64,000 bases of DNA, taken from positions 558,001 to 622,000 of the forward strand of contig NZ_VBUT01000004.1 in NCBI RefSeq assembly GCF_005863245.1, read 5' to 3'. This document shows positions 35,345 to 42,244 of this stretch, piece after piece. The stretch's first letter is position 1; the number at the start of each line of letters is the position of its first letter. Source of the stretch: Nocardia cyriacigeorgica (lineage in GTDB: Bacteria; Actinomycetota; Actinomycetes; Mycobacteriales; Mycobacteriaceae). The position numbers and the translations under genes were made by a program. Under the pieces are notes generated by a model, which searched no databases, had not been told where the DNA came from, and saw nothing but the letters and a program-made list of their open reading frames with translations.

Positions 35345-38149
35345 GTGACCGATGAGGACGGCGGGCGGGTCCGGCTGGCGCGGGCGCTGCGCCTCCGGAT
35401 CGGCGGTGAGGTCGATGTCTCGGAGCGGCGGCGCGCCGAATACTCCTCGGATGCGTCGAACTATCGGGTGCTGCCCGAGGCGGTGGTGTTCCCGCGCGAG
35501 GACGGCGATGTAGCGGCGGTTCTCGAATTCGCGCGGGCCGAGGGGCTGCCGGTGACCGCGCGTGGGGCGGGAACATCGGTGGCGGGCAATGCGATCGGGT
35601 CCGGCATCGTGCTCGACTTCAGCCGGCACATGCATGCCGTGCTCGACCTGGATCCGCAGACGCGTATCGCACGGGTGCAGCCCGGCCTTGTGCTGTCGAA
35701 GCTACAGCGCCGGGCCGCCGAGCACGGGCTGCGGTTCGGCCCCGATCCGTCGACGCAGAACCGCTGCACCCTCGGCGGCATGATCGGCAACAATGCATGC
35801 GGCCCGCATGCCCTGGCCTGGGGCCGCACTTCCGATACCGTGCGTGAGCTGCGCGTTCTCGACGGCACCTGCACTGAACGGCGACTGGCCGACGACCTGG
35901 CAGCCGTTCCCGGCCTACCCGAATTCACCCGCGAGGCGTTAGCCGTATTGCGCACCGATCTCGGCCGCTTCGAACGGCAGGCTTCCGGGTACGGCCTGGA
36001 ACATCTACTGCCCGAACGGGGTTCGTCGATCGCCAAAGCGTTCGTCGGCACCGAGGGCACCTGCGGTGTGCTGCTGGACGCGACGGTCGATCTGGTGCCG
36101 CTGCCGGCCGCGACCGTGCTCGCGGTTCTCGGTTACCCCGATATGGCCACCGCCGCCGACGATATCGCCGCGGTCACCGCGTGTGCGCCGATCGCGGTGG
36201 AAGGTATCGACGCCCGCCTCGTCGATATCGTCCGCACGCATCGGGGCACCGTGCCCGACCTGCCGCGCGGAAACGGCTGGCTGTTCGTCGAACTCGCCGG
36301 TCGGACAGCGCAGGAGGCCGTCGCGGCGGCGTCCACGCTGTGCCGTTCGGCGGGCGCGCTGGACAGCACGATCGTCACCGATCCCGCTGCCGCTGCGGCA
36401 CTCTGGCGCATCCGCGCCGACGGAGCAGGCCTCGCGGGCCGCACGCCCGACGGCCGCCCGGCCTGGCCCGGCTGGGAGGACGCTGCCGTGCCACCGCAAC
36501 ATCTCGGCGCCTATCTGCGTGATTTCGGAGCCCTCACCGCCGAGCACCGGGTCGACGGACTGCTCTACGGCCATATCGGCGACGGCTGCATCCACGTGCG
36601 CCTCGATCTGCCGATCGCCGATGCGCCACAACGTTTCCGGGCCTTCCTGCGCGATGCGGCCGAGCTGGTGGTGCGCTACGGCGGCTCGCTGTCGGGCGAA
36701 CACGGTGACGGCCGCGCCCGCTCGGAACTGCTGCCGGTCATGTACTCCCCCGAAGTGCTGCGCACCTTCGCCGGGTTCAAGGCCCTGTTCGATCCGGCGG
36801 GCATGCTGAATCCCGGCGTGCTGGTCGATCCGGCGCCGATCGATCACGACTTGCGCCTGACCGGACTGCCGAAGGTGCCGGGCGAGGGCTTCGCGTATCC
36901 ACACGATGACGGCGATCTGAGCACGGCCGTGCACCGCTGCGTCGGCGTCGGCAAATGCCGGGCCGACACCAGCGCGAGCGGCGGTTTCATGTGCCCGTCG
37001 TATCTGGCGACCGCCGATGAGAAGGACAGCACGCGTGGGCGCGCCCGGGTGTTGCAGGAGGTGGTGCGTGGCGCGCTGCCGTGGTCGTCGCCCGCGGTGG
37101 CGCAGTCGATGGAACTGTGCCTGTCCTGCAAGGCGTGCCGGTCGGATTGCCCGGCCGGGGTGGATATGGCCACCTATAAGTCCGAGGCGCTCTATCGCCG
37201 CTATCGTCGTCGTCTTCTCCGGCCGGTCGATCACTACACGCTCGGCTGGTTGCCGCGCTGGCTGGCGCCGGCGGGACGGGCGCCACGGCTGGTCAATGCC
37301 GCTGCGCGCGTCGAACCGCTGCGCCGCCTGGGGCTTCGAGCCGGCGGAGTGGATCCACGCCGGGAGGTTCCGCAGCTGGCCGCTCGCGGCTTCCGCCGGA
37401 TCTGGCGGGACAGTCAACGGTCACGGGGAGATTCGACCGACGCCACCGAAGTGATGCTGTGGATCGATACCTTCACCGACGCCTTCGATCCCGACATCGC
37501 CCTGGCCGCAATGCGGCTGTTGGAATCGCTCGGCTACCGCGTTCGCATCCCGGACAAACGGGTGTGCTGCGGGCTCACCTGGATCAGCACCGGTCAGCTG
37601 GACGGTGCGCGCAAGCGGCTGCGGGCGACGCTGGACGCGCTGGAGGAGCATGTGCGCGCCGGCGGCATCGTCGTCGGCCTCGAACCGTCATGCACCGCCG
37701 CACTCCGCTGCGACCTGCCGGAACTACTGCCCGAAGACCCGCGCGCGGCACGCACCGCGGCGGCGGTGCGCACTCTCGCGGAGTTCCTCGATGCGGAACC
37801 GGGCTGGGTCGCGCCGGACCTTGCGGGTCAGTCGGTGGTGGTGCAACCGCATTGTCACCAGCACGCGGTTCTCGGCTTCGACGCCGATCGCCGGATATTA
37901 GCCAGAATGGGTGTCGCGGTGACCGAAATCACCGGCTGTTGCGGTCTGGCCGGCAACTTCGGAATGCAGAAGGACCATTACGACATTTCGGTCGCGGTCG
38001 CGGAAAACGGTCTGCTACCCGCGCTGCGGAACGCGGACGAGGATGCGATCTTGATCGCCGACGGCTTCTCCTGCCGGACTCAGGCCACGCAGCTGGCGGG
38101 ACGTCCGAGCAGGCATCTCGCCCAGCTCATTCTGGGCGAACGGCGCTGA
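35345..38149 (+). CDS. FAD-binding and Fe-S oxidoreductase (D-lactate dehydrogenase-like fusion)
   Basis: A 934-residue fusion of a GlcD/Dld-type FAD domain with a GlpC-like iron-sulfur half. The FAD PP-loop is seen as LPVTARGAGTSVAGNAIGSGIVLDFSR (about 67-93) and CTLGGMIGNNACGPHAL. The Fe-S half has CVGVGKC (about 530) and CLSCKACRSDCPAGVD (about 590), then two CCG domains (VCCGLTW near 740, GCCGLAGNFG near 864). Members oxidise D-2-hydroxyacids such as D-lactate and feed quinones. The GTG start lies directly after the minisatellite, and the ribosome site would fall in the last repeat unit. It is convergent with the small gene at 38201. Confidence 0.92.
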   Translation: MTDEDGGRVRLARALRLRIGGEVDVSERRRAEYSSDASNYRVLPEAVVFPREDGDVAAVLEFARAEGLPVTARGAGTSVAGNAIGSGIVLDFSRHMHAVLDLDPQTRIARVQPGLVLSKLQRRAAEHGLRFGPDPSTQNRCTLGGMIGNNACGPHALAWGRTSDTVRELRVLDGTCTERRLADDLAAVPGLPEFTREALAVLRTDLGRFERQASGYGLEHLLPERGSSIAKAFVGTEGTCGVLLDATVDLVPLPAATVLAVLGYPDMATAADDIAAVTACAPIAVEGIDARLVDIVRTHRGTVPDLPRGNGWLFVELAGRTAQEAVAAASTLCRSAGALDSTIVTDPAAAAALWRIRADGAGLAGRTPDGRPAWPGWEDAAVPPQHLGAYLRDFGALTAEHRVDGLLYGHIGDGCIHVRLDLPIADAPQRFRAFLRDAAELVVRYGGSLSGEHGDGRARSELLPVMYSPEVLRTFAGFKALFDPAGMLNPGVLVDPAPIDHDLRLTGLPKVPGEGFAYPHDDGDLSTAVHRCVGVGKCRADTSASGGFMCPSYLATADEKDSTRGRARVLQEVVRGALPWSSPAVAQSMELCLSCKACRSDCPAGVDMATYKSEALYRRYRRRLLRPVDHYTLGWLPRWLAPAGRAPRLVNAAARVEPLRRLGLRAGGVDPRREVPQLAARGFRRIWRDSQRSRGDSTDATEVMLWIDTFTDAFDPDIALAAMRLLESLGYRVRIPDKRVCCGLTWISTGQLDGARKRLRATLDALEEHVRAGGIVVGLEPSCTAALRCDLPELLPEDPRAARTAAAVRTLAEFLDAEPGWVAPDLAGQSVVVQPHCHQHAVLGFDADRRILARMGVAVTEITGCCGLAGNFGMQKDHYDISVAVAENGLLPALRNADEDAILIADGFSCRTQATQLAGRPSRHLAQLILGERR

Positions 38150-38154
38150 CGCGC

Positions 38155-38178
38155 ACGCGAGTTTCGTGGGACTCGCGT
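38155..38178. terminator. hairpin after the FAD/Fe-S gene
   Basis: Perfect 8-bp inverted repeat ACGCGAGT, 8-base loop, ACTCGCGT, just after the stop codon and between convergent genes. Confidence 0.65.
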
Positions 38179-38200
38179 ACGCGGCGGCGCCGGGTACGGC

Positions 38201-38305
38201 TCAGCTGCCGAAGGGCAGGGTGCCCGGCGGGATCTGGTAGCCGGAGCTGCCCGCGGACACTCCACCCCAGGCGTTGAGCAACCAGTTGAGCGCGTTGGTG
38301 ATCAT
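38201..38305 (-). CDS. 34-residue small protein
   Basis: A short frame beginning MITNALNWLLNAWGGV and ending in a Gly/Ser/Pro-rich stretch (GTLPFGS). It is supported by a strong ribosome site (CGGAGG, 9 bases before the ATG), third codon positions that are G or C in almost all codons, and a GATAAT -10-like box at 38357-38362 in an AT-rich upstream region. The N-terminal half can form an amphipathic helix with two tryptophans; the rest is probably flexible. It has no homologue that I recognise. It could be membrane-associated, a leader, or a signalling peptide. Confidence 0.6.
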   Translation of the reverse strand: MITNALNWLLNAWGGVSAGSSGYQIPPGTLPFGS

Positions 38306-38454
38306 TGTCGAAAACCTCCGTAGTGGCGACTGCCAGCTGTTTGCCGATTCGACGCCATTATCGTCCTATATTCCGAAACTGTTACAAACCAGGCCTTACC
38401 TGCGGCTTTGCCGTCATCGGATCGTGATAGGGGCCGAGGTATCCGCCGCGGGCG

Positions 38455-39456
38455 ATGAACGCCGACCCTTACCGCTGCCTCACCGCCGCCGGAGCGCACA
38501 ATGAACCCGTGCGTGATGCCAGGGTCGAATCGGAAGCGAGCCGCACCGGCTTCGCTCGCACCGTCACCTCGCAGCGACCGATCGACCTCGCGCACACGAT
38601 CTCCCCGCTGCGCCGCGGCCCCGGCGATCCCTGCTATCAGGTGACTCGCGACGGCGCGCACTGGCTCACCGCCCGGATGCCCACCGGGCCCGTCACCTAC
38701 CGGCTGGTCCAGGCCGGACCGTGCGCCGTGCAGGCCCGTGCCTGGGGGCCCGGTGCCGACGAGTTCCTGGACCGGCTGCCCTGGATGCTGTGCCTGGACG
38801 AAGACCTGTCCGGTTTCGCCCCCGAACACCCCAAGATCGCCGAAGCCCACCGCCGTCATCCGGGCCTGCGCATGCTGCGGACCGGGCTGGTGTTCGAGGC
38901 CCTGGTACCCGCCGTGCTGGAGCAGAAGGTGCACACCGTCTCCGCGCATGCCTCGTGGCGACGGCTGGTGCGGCAGTTCGGCAGCATCCCGCCGGGCCCG
39001 GCGCCCGACGGGATGCGAGTGGCCCCGGACGCCGACGGCTGGCGCCGCATCCCGTCCTGGACCTTCCATCGCGCGAACGTGGGCCCGCAGCGTGCGCAGA
39101 CCATCGTCCGCGCGGCCCGGGTGGCCGATTCGCTCGAGCGTGGCACCGCGATGGAGCCCGCTGCGGCGGCGAAGCTGCTGCGCAGCGTGCCCGGGATCGG
39201 CGAGTGGACGGTCGCCGAGATCTCGCAGCGGGCCTTCGGCGATGCCGACGCCCTGTCGGTGGGAGATTTCCACCTCGCGGCGATCGTCGGCTGGACCCTG
39301 CTCGGGCACCCGCTCGACGATGCCGCGATGGTGGAATATCTGGAACCGCTACGGCCGCACCGTTATCGCTCGGTGCGGCTGCTGTCGGTCAGCGGTCAAG
39401 CCCGTAAACCGAAGTTCGGCCCACGGACTCCGATCACCGACCATTCCTGGCATTGA
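38455..39456 (+). CDS. DNA-3-methyladenine glycosylase II-like (AlkA/HhH-GPD) protein
   Basis: Base-excision repair glycosylase of up to 333 residues. The HhH-GPD signature LRSVPGIGEWTVAEISQRAFGDADALSVGDFHL places the hairpin around residues 241-262 and the catalytic Asp in GDFHL. The N-terminal part lacks an Ada domain. It removes alkylated bases such as 3-methyladenine if the family role holds. The start is uncertain: ATG 38455 has no good ribosome site and GTG 38509 is possible. Its stop codon overlaps a palindrome that probably ends transcription. Confidence 0.87.
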   Translation: MNADPYRCLTAAGAHNEPVRDARVESEASRTGFARTVTSQRPIDLAHTISPLRRGPGDPCYQVTRDGAHWLTARMPTGPVTYRLVQAGPCAVQARAWGPGADEFLDRLPWMLCLDEDLSGFAPEHPKIAEAHRRHPGLRMLRTGLVFEALVPAVLEQKVHTVSAHASWRRLVRQFGSIPPGPAPDGMRVAPDADGWRRIPSWTFHRANVGPQRAQTIVRAARVADSLERGTAMEPAAAAKLLRSVPGIGEWTVAEISQRAFGDADALSVGDFHLAAIVGWTLLGHPLDDAAMVEYLEPLRPHRYRSVRLLSVSGQARKPKFGPRTPITDHSWH

Positions 39457-39506
39457 TCACCGATCGGTGATCGAGCGCTGCCCCCTCACTACCGCAGCGC
39501 TCGATC
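39455..39506. terminator. overlapping palindromes at the convergent gene ends
   Basis: An 18-bp perfect palindrome GATCACCGATCGGTGATC (39455-39472) overlaps a 13-bp inverted repeat (39469-39481 with 39494-39506, arm GATCGAGCGCTGC). They share bases 39469-39472, so only one can form fully at a time. They lie between the glycosylase and the convergent small gene and probably act as terminator for both. Confidence 0.7.
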
Positions 39507-39692
39507 GTCGAGGACACACCGGCCCGATTCCACCAGGGTCGCCCGCGCGCGCCGTCGTACCCGGCATTCGTCGACGGTGCAGTCCAGGTGCAACTGCATT
39601 GCCGCATGGGCTTGTTCGGTCGTCATGACACCGGGATCGTTGCGGCACGCCAGCAGCGACGCGACATGCATATTGAGGTTGGTCAGCTGCAT
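39489..39692 (-). CDS. 67-residue conserved-looking small protein
   Basis: Begins MQLTNLNMHVASLLACRND and is followed by TTEQAHAAMQLHLDCTVDECRVRRRARATLVESG. The ribosome site GGACGGAGG is well placed. Three or four cysteines (ACRND, LDCTVDEC, GRCVLDD) and a basic helix suggest a small DNA- or metal-binding protein. It is divergent from the XRE regulator. In actinobacteria such small genes often flank Scr1/DUF397 pairs. I cannot assign a function. Confidence 0.7.
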   Translation of the reverse strand: MQLTNLNMHVASLLACRNDPGVMTTEQAHAAMQLHLDCTVDECRVRRRARATLVESGRCVLDDRALR

Positions 39693-40088
39693 TGCGCGAC
39701 CTCCGTCCACGCGGCGCGGTGGGCGCCGGGAGCGGCTCGGTCGCCGGCGGCCGGCGACGACTCGGTGAGGTGTACTGTCATGACTCTCCCCGTTCTGCGT
39801 GCGATACCTCGTACTAGACTTCGGAGTCCTGCGTGATTCCCCTTGTGCGAGGCAGTTTTCCGGCCCGGCACACTTCCAGCACACCATCACGGCGGCCCCC
39901 GCAGGCGCAGTTTCCGGATCTACCGACTTTTCGCGCGAATTCCCAGCACAAGATCCGTTCTGGAGTGCAGGATTGCCCATAGTGGACGAAAGATCCCAAT
40001 GCCCAGGCGAAGTGTGACGGGGGACCGCACGCATGGCTCCCCCGGCTCGACGGCGCGGGGCTCATCCCAGAGCAGAACGGAGCATGCG
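39693..40088. promoter_or_regulatory. divergent promoter region between the 67-residue gene and the XRE regulator
   Basis: 396 bases with lower G+C near 39800-39990. The frame of the XRE gene stays open back to 39843, and ATG 39999 is in frame, but the best ribosome site (GGAG at 40079-40082) points to the GTG at 40089. No clear operator was found. Confidence 0.45.
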
Positions 40089-40991
40089 GTGCCAGCTGGT
40101 TCGGTGAGTTCGGGAAGTAAATCCACGAGTCTGCCGCGGCGGCAGCTCGGCCGGTATCTGCGCGATATGCGCACCCAGTCGGGGCTGACCATCGCCCAGG
40201 CGGCCAGGCTGATGGAATGGGGCGCGAGCACCCTGCAACGGCTGGAGAAGGGCCAGGCCGATCGGATCCGCACCATCGATATCCGGGAACTGTGCCGGAT
40301 CTACGGTGTTCCCGATCAGCTCGCCGAGGGCCTGGCCGGGCTGGCGCAGCAGGCCGACACGCCGAGCTGGTGGCACGCCTTCGGCGATGTGATTCCCGAA
40401 ACCTTCGACGTATACGTGGGTTTGGAGGCCGCGGCCGAATCCGTCACGGCCTACCATCCCGAGCTCGTCCCTCCCCTGTTGCAGACCGCCGACTACGCAC
40501 GGGCGCTGTACCGGCTGGCCCACCCCGGTGACAACGACGCCGCACTCGACAAGCGGGTGCAGCTGCGGCTGCAACGTCAGGCGCTGATCACCCGCAGGGT
40601 CGCACCGGCGGCTCTGGATGTGATCGTGCACGAAGCGGTGCTGCGCCGGATGGTCGGCGGCGCGAAGGCGATGGCGGGCCAGCTGCGGCACCTGGCGGAC
40701 GCGGGCACCAGGGACAACGTCACCGTGCGGGTGCTGCCGTTCGCCGCGGGCGTCCCGCTCGGTGTCGGCACCGGCGCGTTCACCATCCTCGAATTCGGCG
40801 CCGACCGATCGGGCCGGCCGCTGGAACCGCCGGTGGTGCACGCCGAGGGGCTGACCGGGGATCTGTATCTGGAACGCCCGGACGATGTGCGCCGGTACCA
40901 TCGGGCGCACGAGAACCTCCGGCACTGTGCGCTGGACGGTCCATCGAGTAGGCACCTGCTGCGGCAGCTGGCGAAGGAGTTCCTGGCATGA
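40089..40991 (+). CDS. XRE-family regulator with DUF5753 (Scr1 type)
   Basis: A 300-residue regulator. The helix-turn-helix (GRYLRDMRTQSGLTIAQAARLMEWGASTLQRLEKGQADRIRT, about residues 17-58) is followed by the C-terminal DUF5753 domain (WWHAFGDVIPETFDVYVGLEAAAESVTAYHPELVPPLLQTADYARAL). In Streptomyces and relatives these Scr1/BldB-type pairs with DUF397 partners act as transcription regulators and are proposed to work as toxin-antitoxin-like modules. Start GTG 40089 has GGAG six bases upstream. It is coupled by ATGA to the DUF397 gene. Confidence 0.88.
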   Translation: MPAGSVSSGSKSTSLPRRQLGRYLRDMRTQSGLTIAQAARLMEWGASTLQRLEKGQADRIRTIDIRELCRIYGVPDQLAEGLAGLAQQADTPSWWHAFGDVIPETFDVYVGLEAAAESVTAYHPELVPPLLQTADYARALYRLAHPGDNDAALDKRVQLRLQRQALITRRVAPAALDVIVHEAVLRRMVGGAKAMAGQLRHLADAGTRDNVTVRVLPFAAGVPLGVGTGAFTILEFGADRSGRPLEPPVVHAEGLTGDLYLERPDDVRRYHRAHENLRHCALDGPSSRHLLRQLAKEFLA

Positions 40992-41218
40992 GTATCGACA
41001 AGGGCGCCGACATCGACTTGTCCGGCGCGACCTGGTTGCGCGCGGGCGAAGGGGAGGGCGGCGACAGCGTCGAGGTGGCGATGCTCGCAGACGGCCACGT
41101 CGGCATGCGCGACGGCAAGAACCCGGATGGCCCGGTGCTCGTCTTCACCCCCGGTGAATGGGCCGCGTTCACCGCGGGCGTGCAGGACGGTGAATTCGAC
41201 CGGCCCGGCACTTCCTGA
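40988..41218 (+). CDS. DUF397-domain protein
   Basis: A 76-residue DUF397 partner of the XRE regulator. The pattern SGATWLRAGEGEGGDSVEVAMLADGHVGMRDGKNPDGPVLVFTPGEWAAFTAGVQDGEF matches the family: a variant W-x-x-x-S segment, a strand with the VEVA motif, and the F-T-P-x-E-W-x-A-F end. In other actinobacteria these small proteins bind and control the adjacent Scr1-type regulator. The start overlaps the XRE stop by ATGA. Confidence 0.9.
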   Translation: MSIDKGADIDLSGATWLRAGEGEGGDSVEVAMLADGHVGMRDGKNPDGPVLVFTPGEWAAFTAGVQDGEFDRPGTS

Positions 41219-41233
41219 AATACGTCGTTCTAC

Positions 41234-41304
41234 CAGCCCACGATCCACCTGGTGTTTGACTCCCGTAGATAACGGGTAGACAACAACTTGTGGATCGTGG
41301 GCTG
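41234..41304 (+). repeat. 15-bp inverted repeat enclosing a nested hairpin, right arm at a start codon
   Basis: CAGCCCACGATCCAC at 41234-41248 and its exact complement at 41290-41304, 41 bases apart. The spacer holds a smaller hairpin CCCGT-AGATA-ACGGG. The right arm begins exactly at the GTG start of the small membrane protein, so an RNA reading through from DUF397 would bury that start in a stem. Confidence 0.8.
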
Positions 41305-41487
41305 AAAAACACCCACCCCTTGTACCGCAGATTGCGGCCGCACGACTGGGTCGAATGGCTTATCGTCGCGCTGCTTTTCGCGGTGTCGGCGGTGGGTATC
41401 TATGTACTCACCGGCTCGTTGGCGTCGGCATTGTTCGTCGGCGCGCTGGTATGGCTGGTGGCAGCGGGCGTGGTAGCCCTGTTGTGA
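41290..41487 (+). CDS. small two-helix membrane protein
   Basis: A 65-residue protein: a basic N-terminal region (LYRRLRPHDWVEW), then two hydrophobic helices (LIVALLFAVSAVGIYVLTG and ALFVGALVWLVAAGVVALL). The ribosome site is weak (GGGTAG) and the start is inside the right arm of a 15-bp inverted repeat. It is convergent with the succinate dehydrogenase operon, whose last stop lies eight bases away. Function unknown. Confidence 0.65.
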   Translation: MDRGLKNTHPLYRRLRPHDWVEWLIVALLFAVSAVGIYVLTGSLASALFVGALVWLVAAGVVALL

Positions 41488-41495
41488 GCCGCTGA

Positions 41496-42242
41496 TCAGC
41501 GGCGGAACAGCTTGTTGCCCAGCCACACCAGCGGATCGTACTTCCGGTCGACCACCCGTTCCTTCATCGGAATGAGCGCGTTGTCGGTGATCTTGATGTG
41601 TTCCGGGCACACCTCGGTGCAGCATTTGGTGATATTGCACAGGCCGAGACCGTGCTCCTCCTGAGCCATATCCCGGCGGTCGGCCACATCGAGCGGATGC
41701 ATCTCCAATTCGGCGATCCGCATCAAGAACCGCGGACCGGAGAACGCCTGCTTGTTCTCCTCGTGATCGCGGACGACGTGACAGGTGTTCTGGCACAGAA
41801 AACATTCGATGCATTTGCGGAACTCCTGCGACCGCTCCACATCGACCTGTTTCATCCGGTACTCCCCCGGCTTCAGATCCGGCGGCGGGGTGAACGACGG
41901 TACTTCCCTGGCCTTTTCGTAGTTGAACGACACATCGGTCACCAGATCCTTGATGACCGGGAAGGTCCGCATCGGCGTCACCGTGACGAGCTCGTCCTGG
42001 GTGAAGGTCGACATCCGGGTCATGCACAGCAGTCGCGGCCTGCCGTTCACCTCCGCCGAGCAGGAACCGCATTTGCCCGCTTTGCAATTCCAGCGCACCG
42101 CCAGATCCGGGGCCTGGGTGGCCTGTAAGCGGTGGATGATGTCGAGCACCACCTCGCCCTCGTTCACGGGCACGGTGAAGTCGTGCAGCTCGCCGCCGTC
42201 GATATCGCCGCGCCAGATGCGGAACCTGGCGTCGTAACCCAT
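41496..42242 (-). CDS. sdhB: succinate dehydrogenase iron-sulfur subunit (Sdh1 type)
   Basis: A 248-residue electron-transfer subunit. The N-terminal ferredoxin domain carries CKAGKCGSCSAEVNG and RLLC for the 2Fe-2S cluster; the C-terminal domain has CIECFLCQNTCHVV and CCTEVCPEHIKIT for the 4Fe-4S and 3Fe-4S clusters. It matches Mycobacterium Rv0247c in length and motifs. The start ATG 42242 is two bases after the flavoprotein stop. It receives electrons from the flavoprotein and passes them to the membrane subunit and menaquinone. Confidence 0.94.
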   Translation of the reverse strand: MGYDARFRIWRGDIDGGELHDFTVPVNEGEVVLDIIHRLQATQAPDLAVRWNCKAGKCGSCSAEVNGRPRLLCMTRMSTFTQDELVTVTPMRTFPVIKDLVTDVSFNYEKAREVPSFTPPPDLKPGEYRMKQVDVERSQEFRKCIECFLCQNTCHVVRDHEENKQAFSGPRFLMRIAELEMHPLDVADRRDMAQEEHGLGLCNITKCCTEVCPEHIKITDNALIPMKERVVDRKYDPLVWLGNKLFRR

Positions 42243-42244
42243 AG

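Noticed and set aside
34907..35635. Repeat-containing protein encoded by the minisatellite.
   Set aside because: Unit lengths of 35 and 36 bases rotate the frame between copies and no ribosome site is present.
38302..39309. Long minus-strand frame opposite the AlkA-type glycosylase.
   Set aside because: It has no recognisable domain and mirrors the codon structure of the glycosylase, whose HhH-GPD motif is clear.
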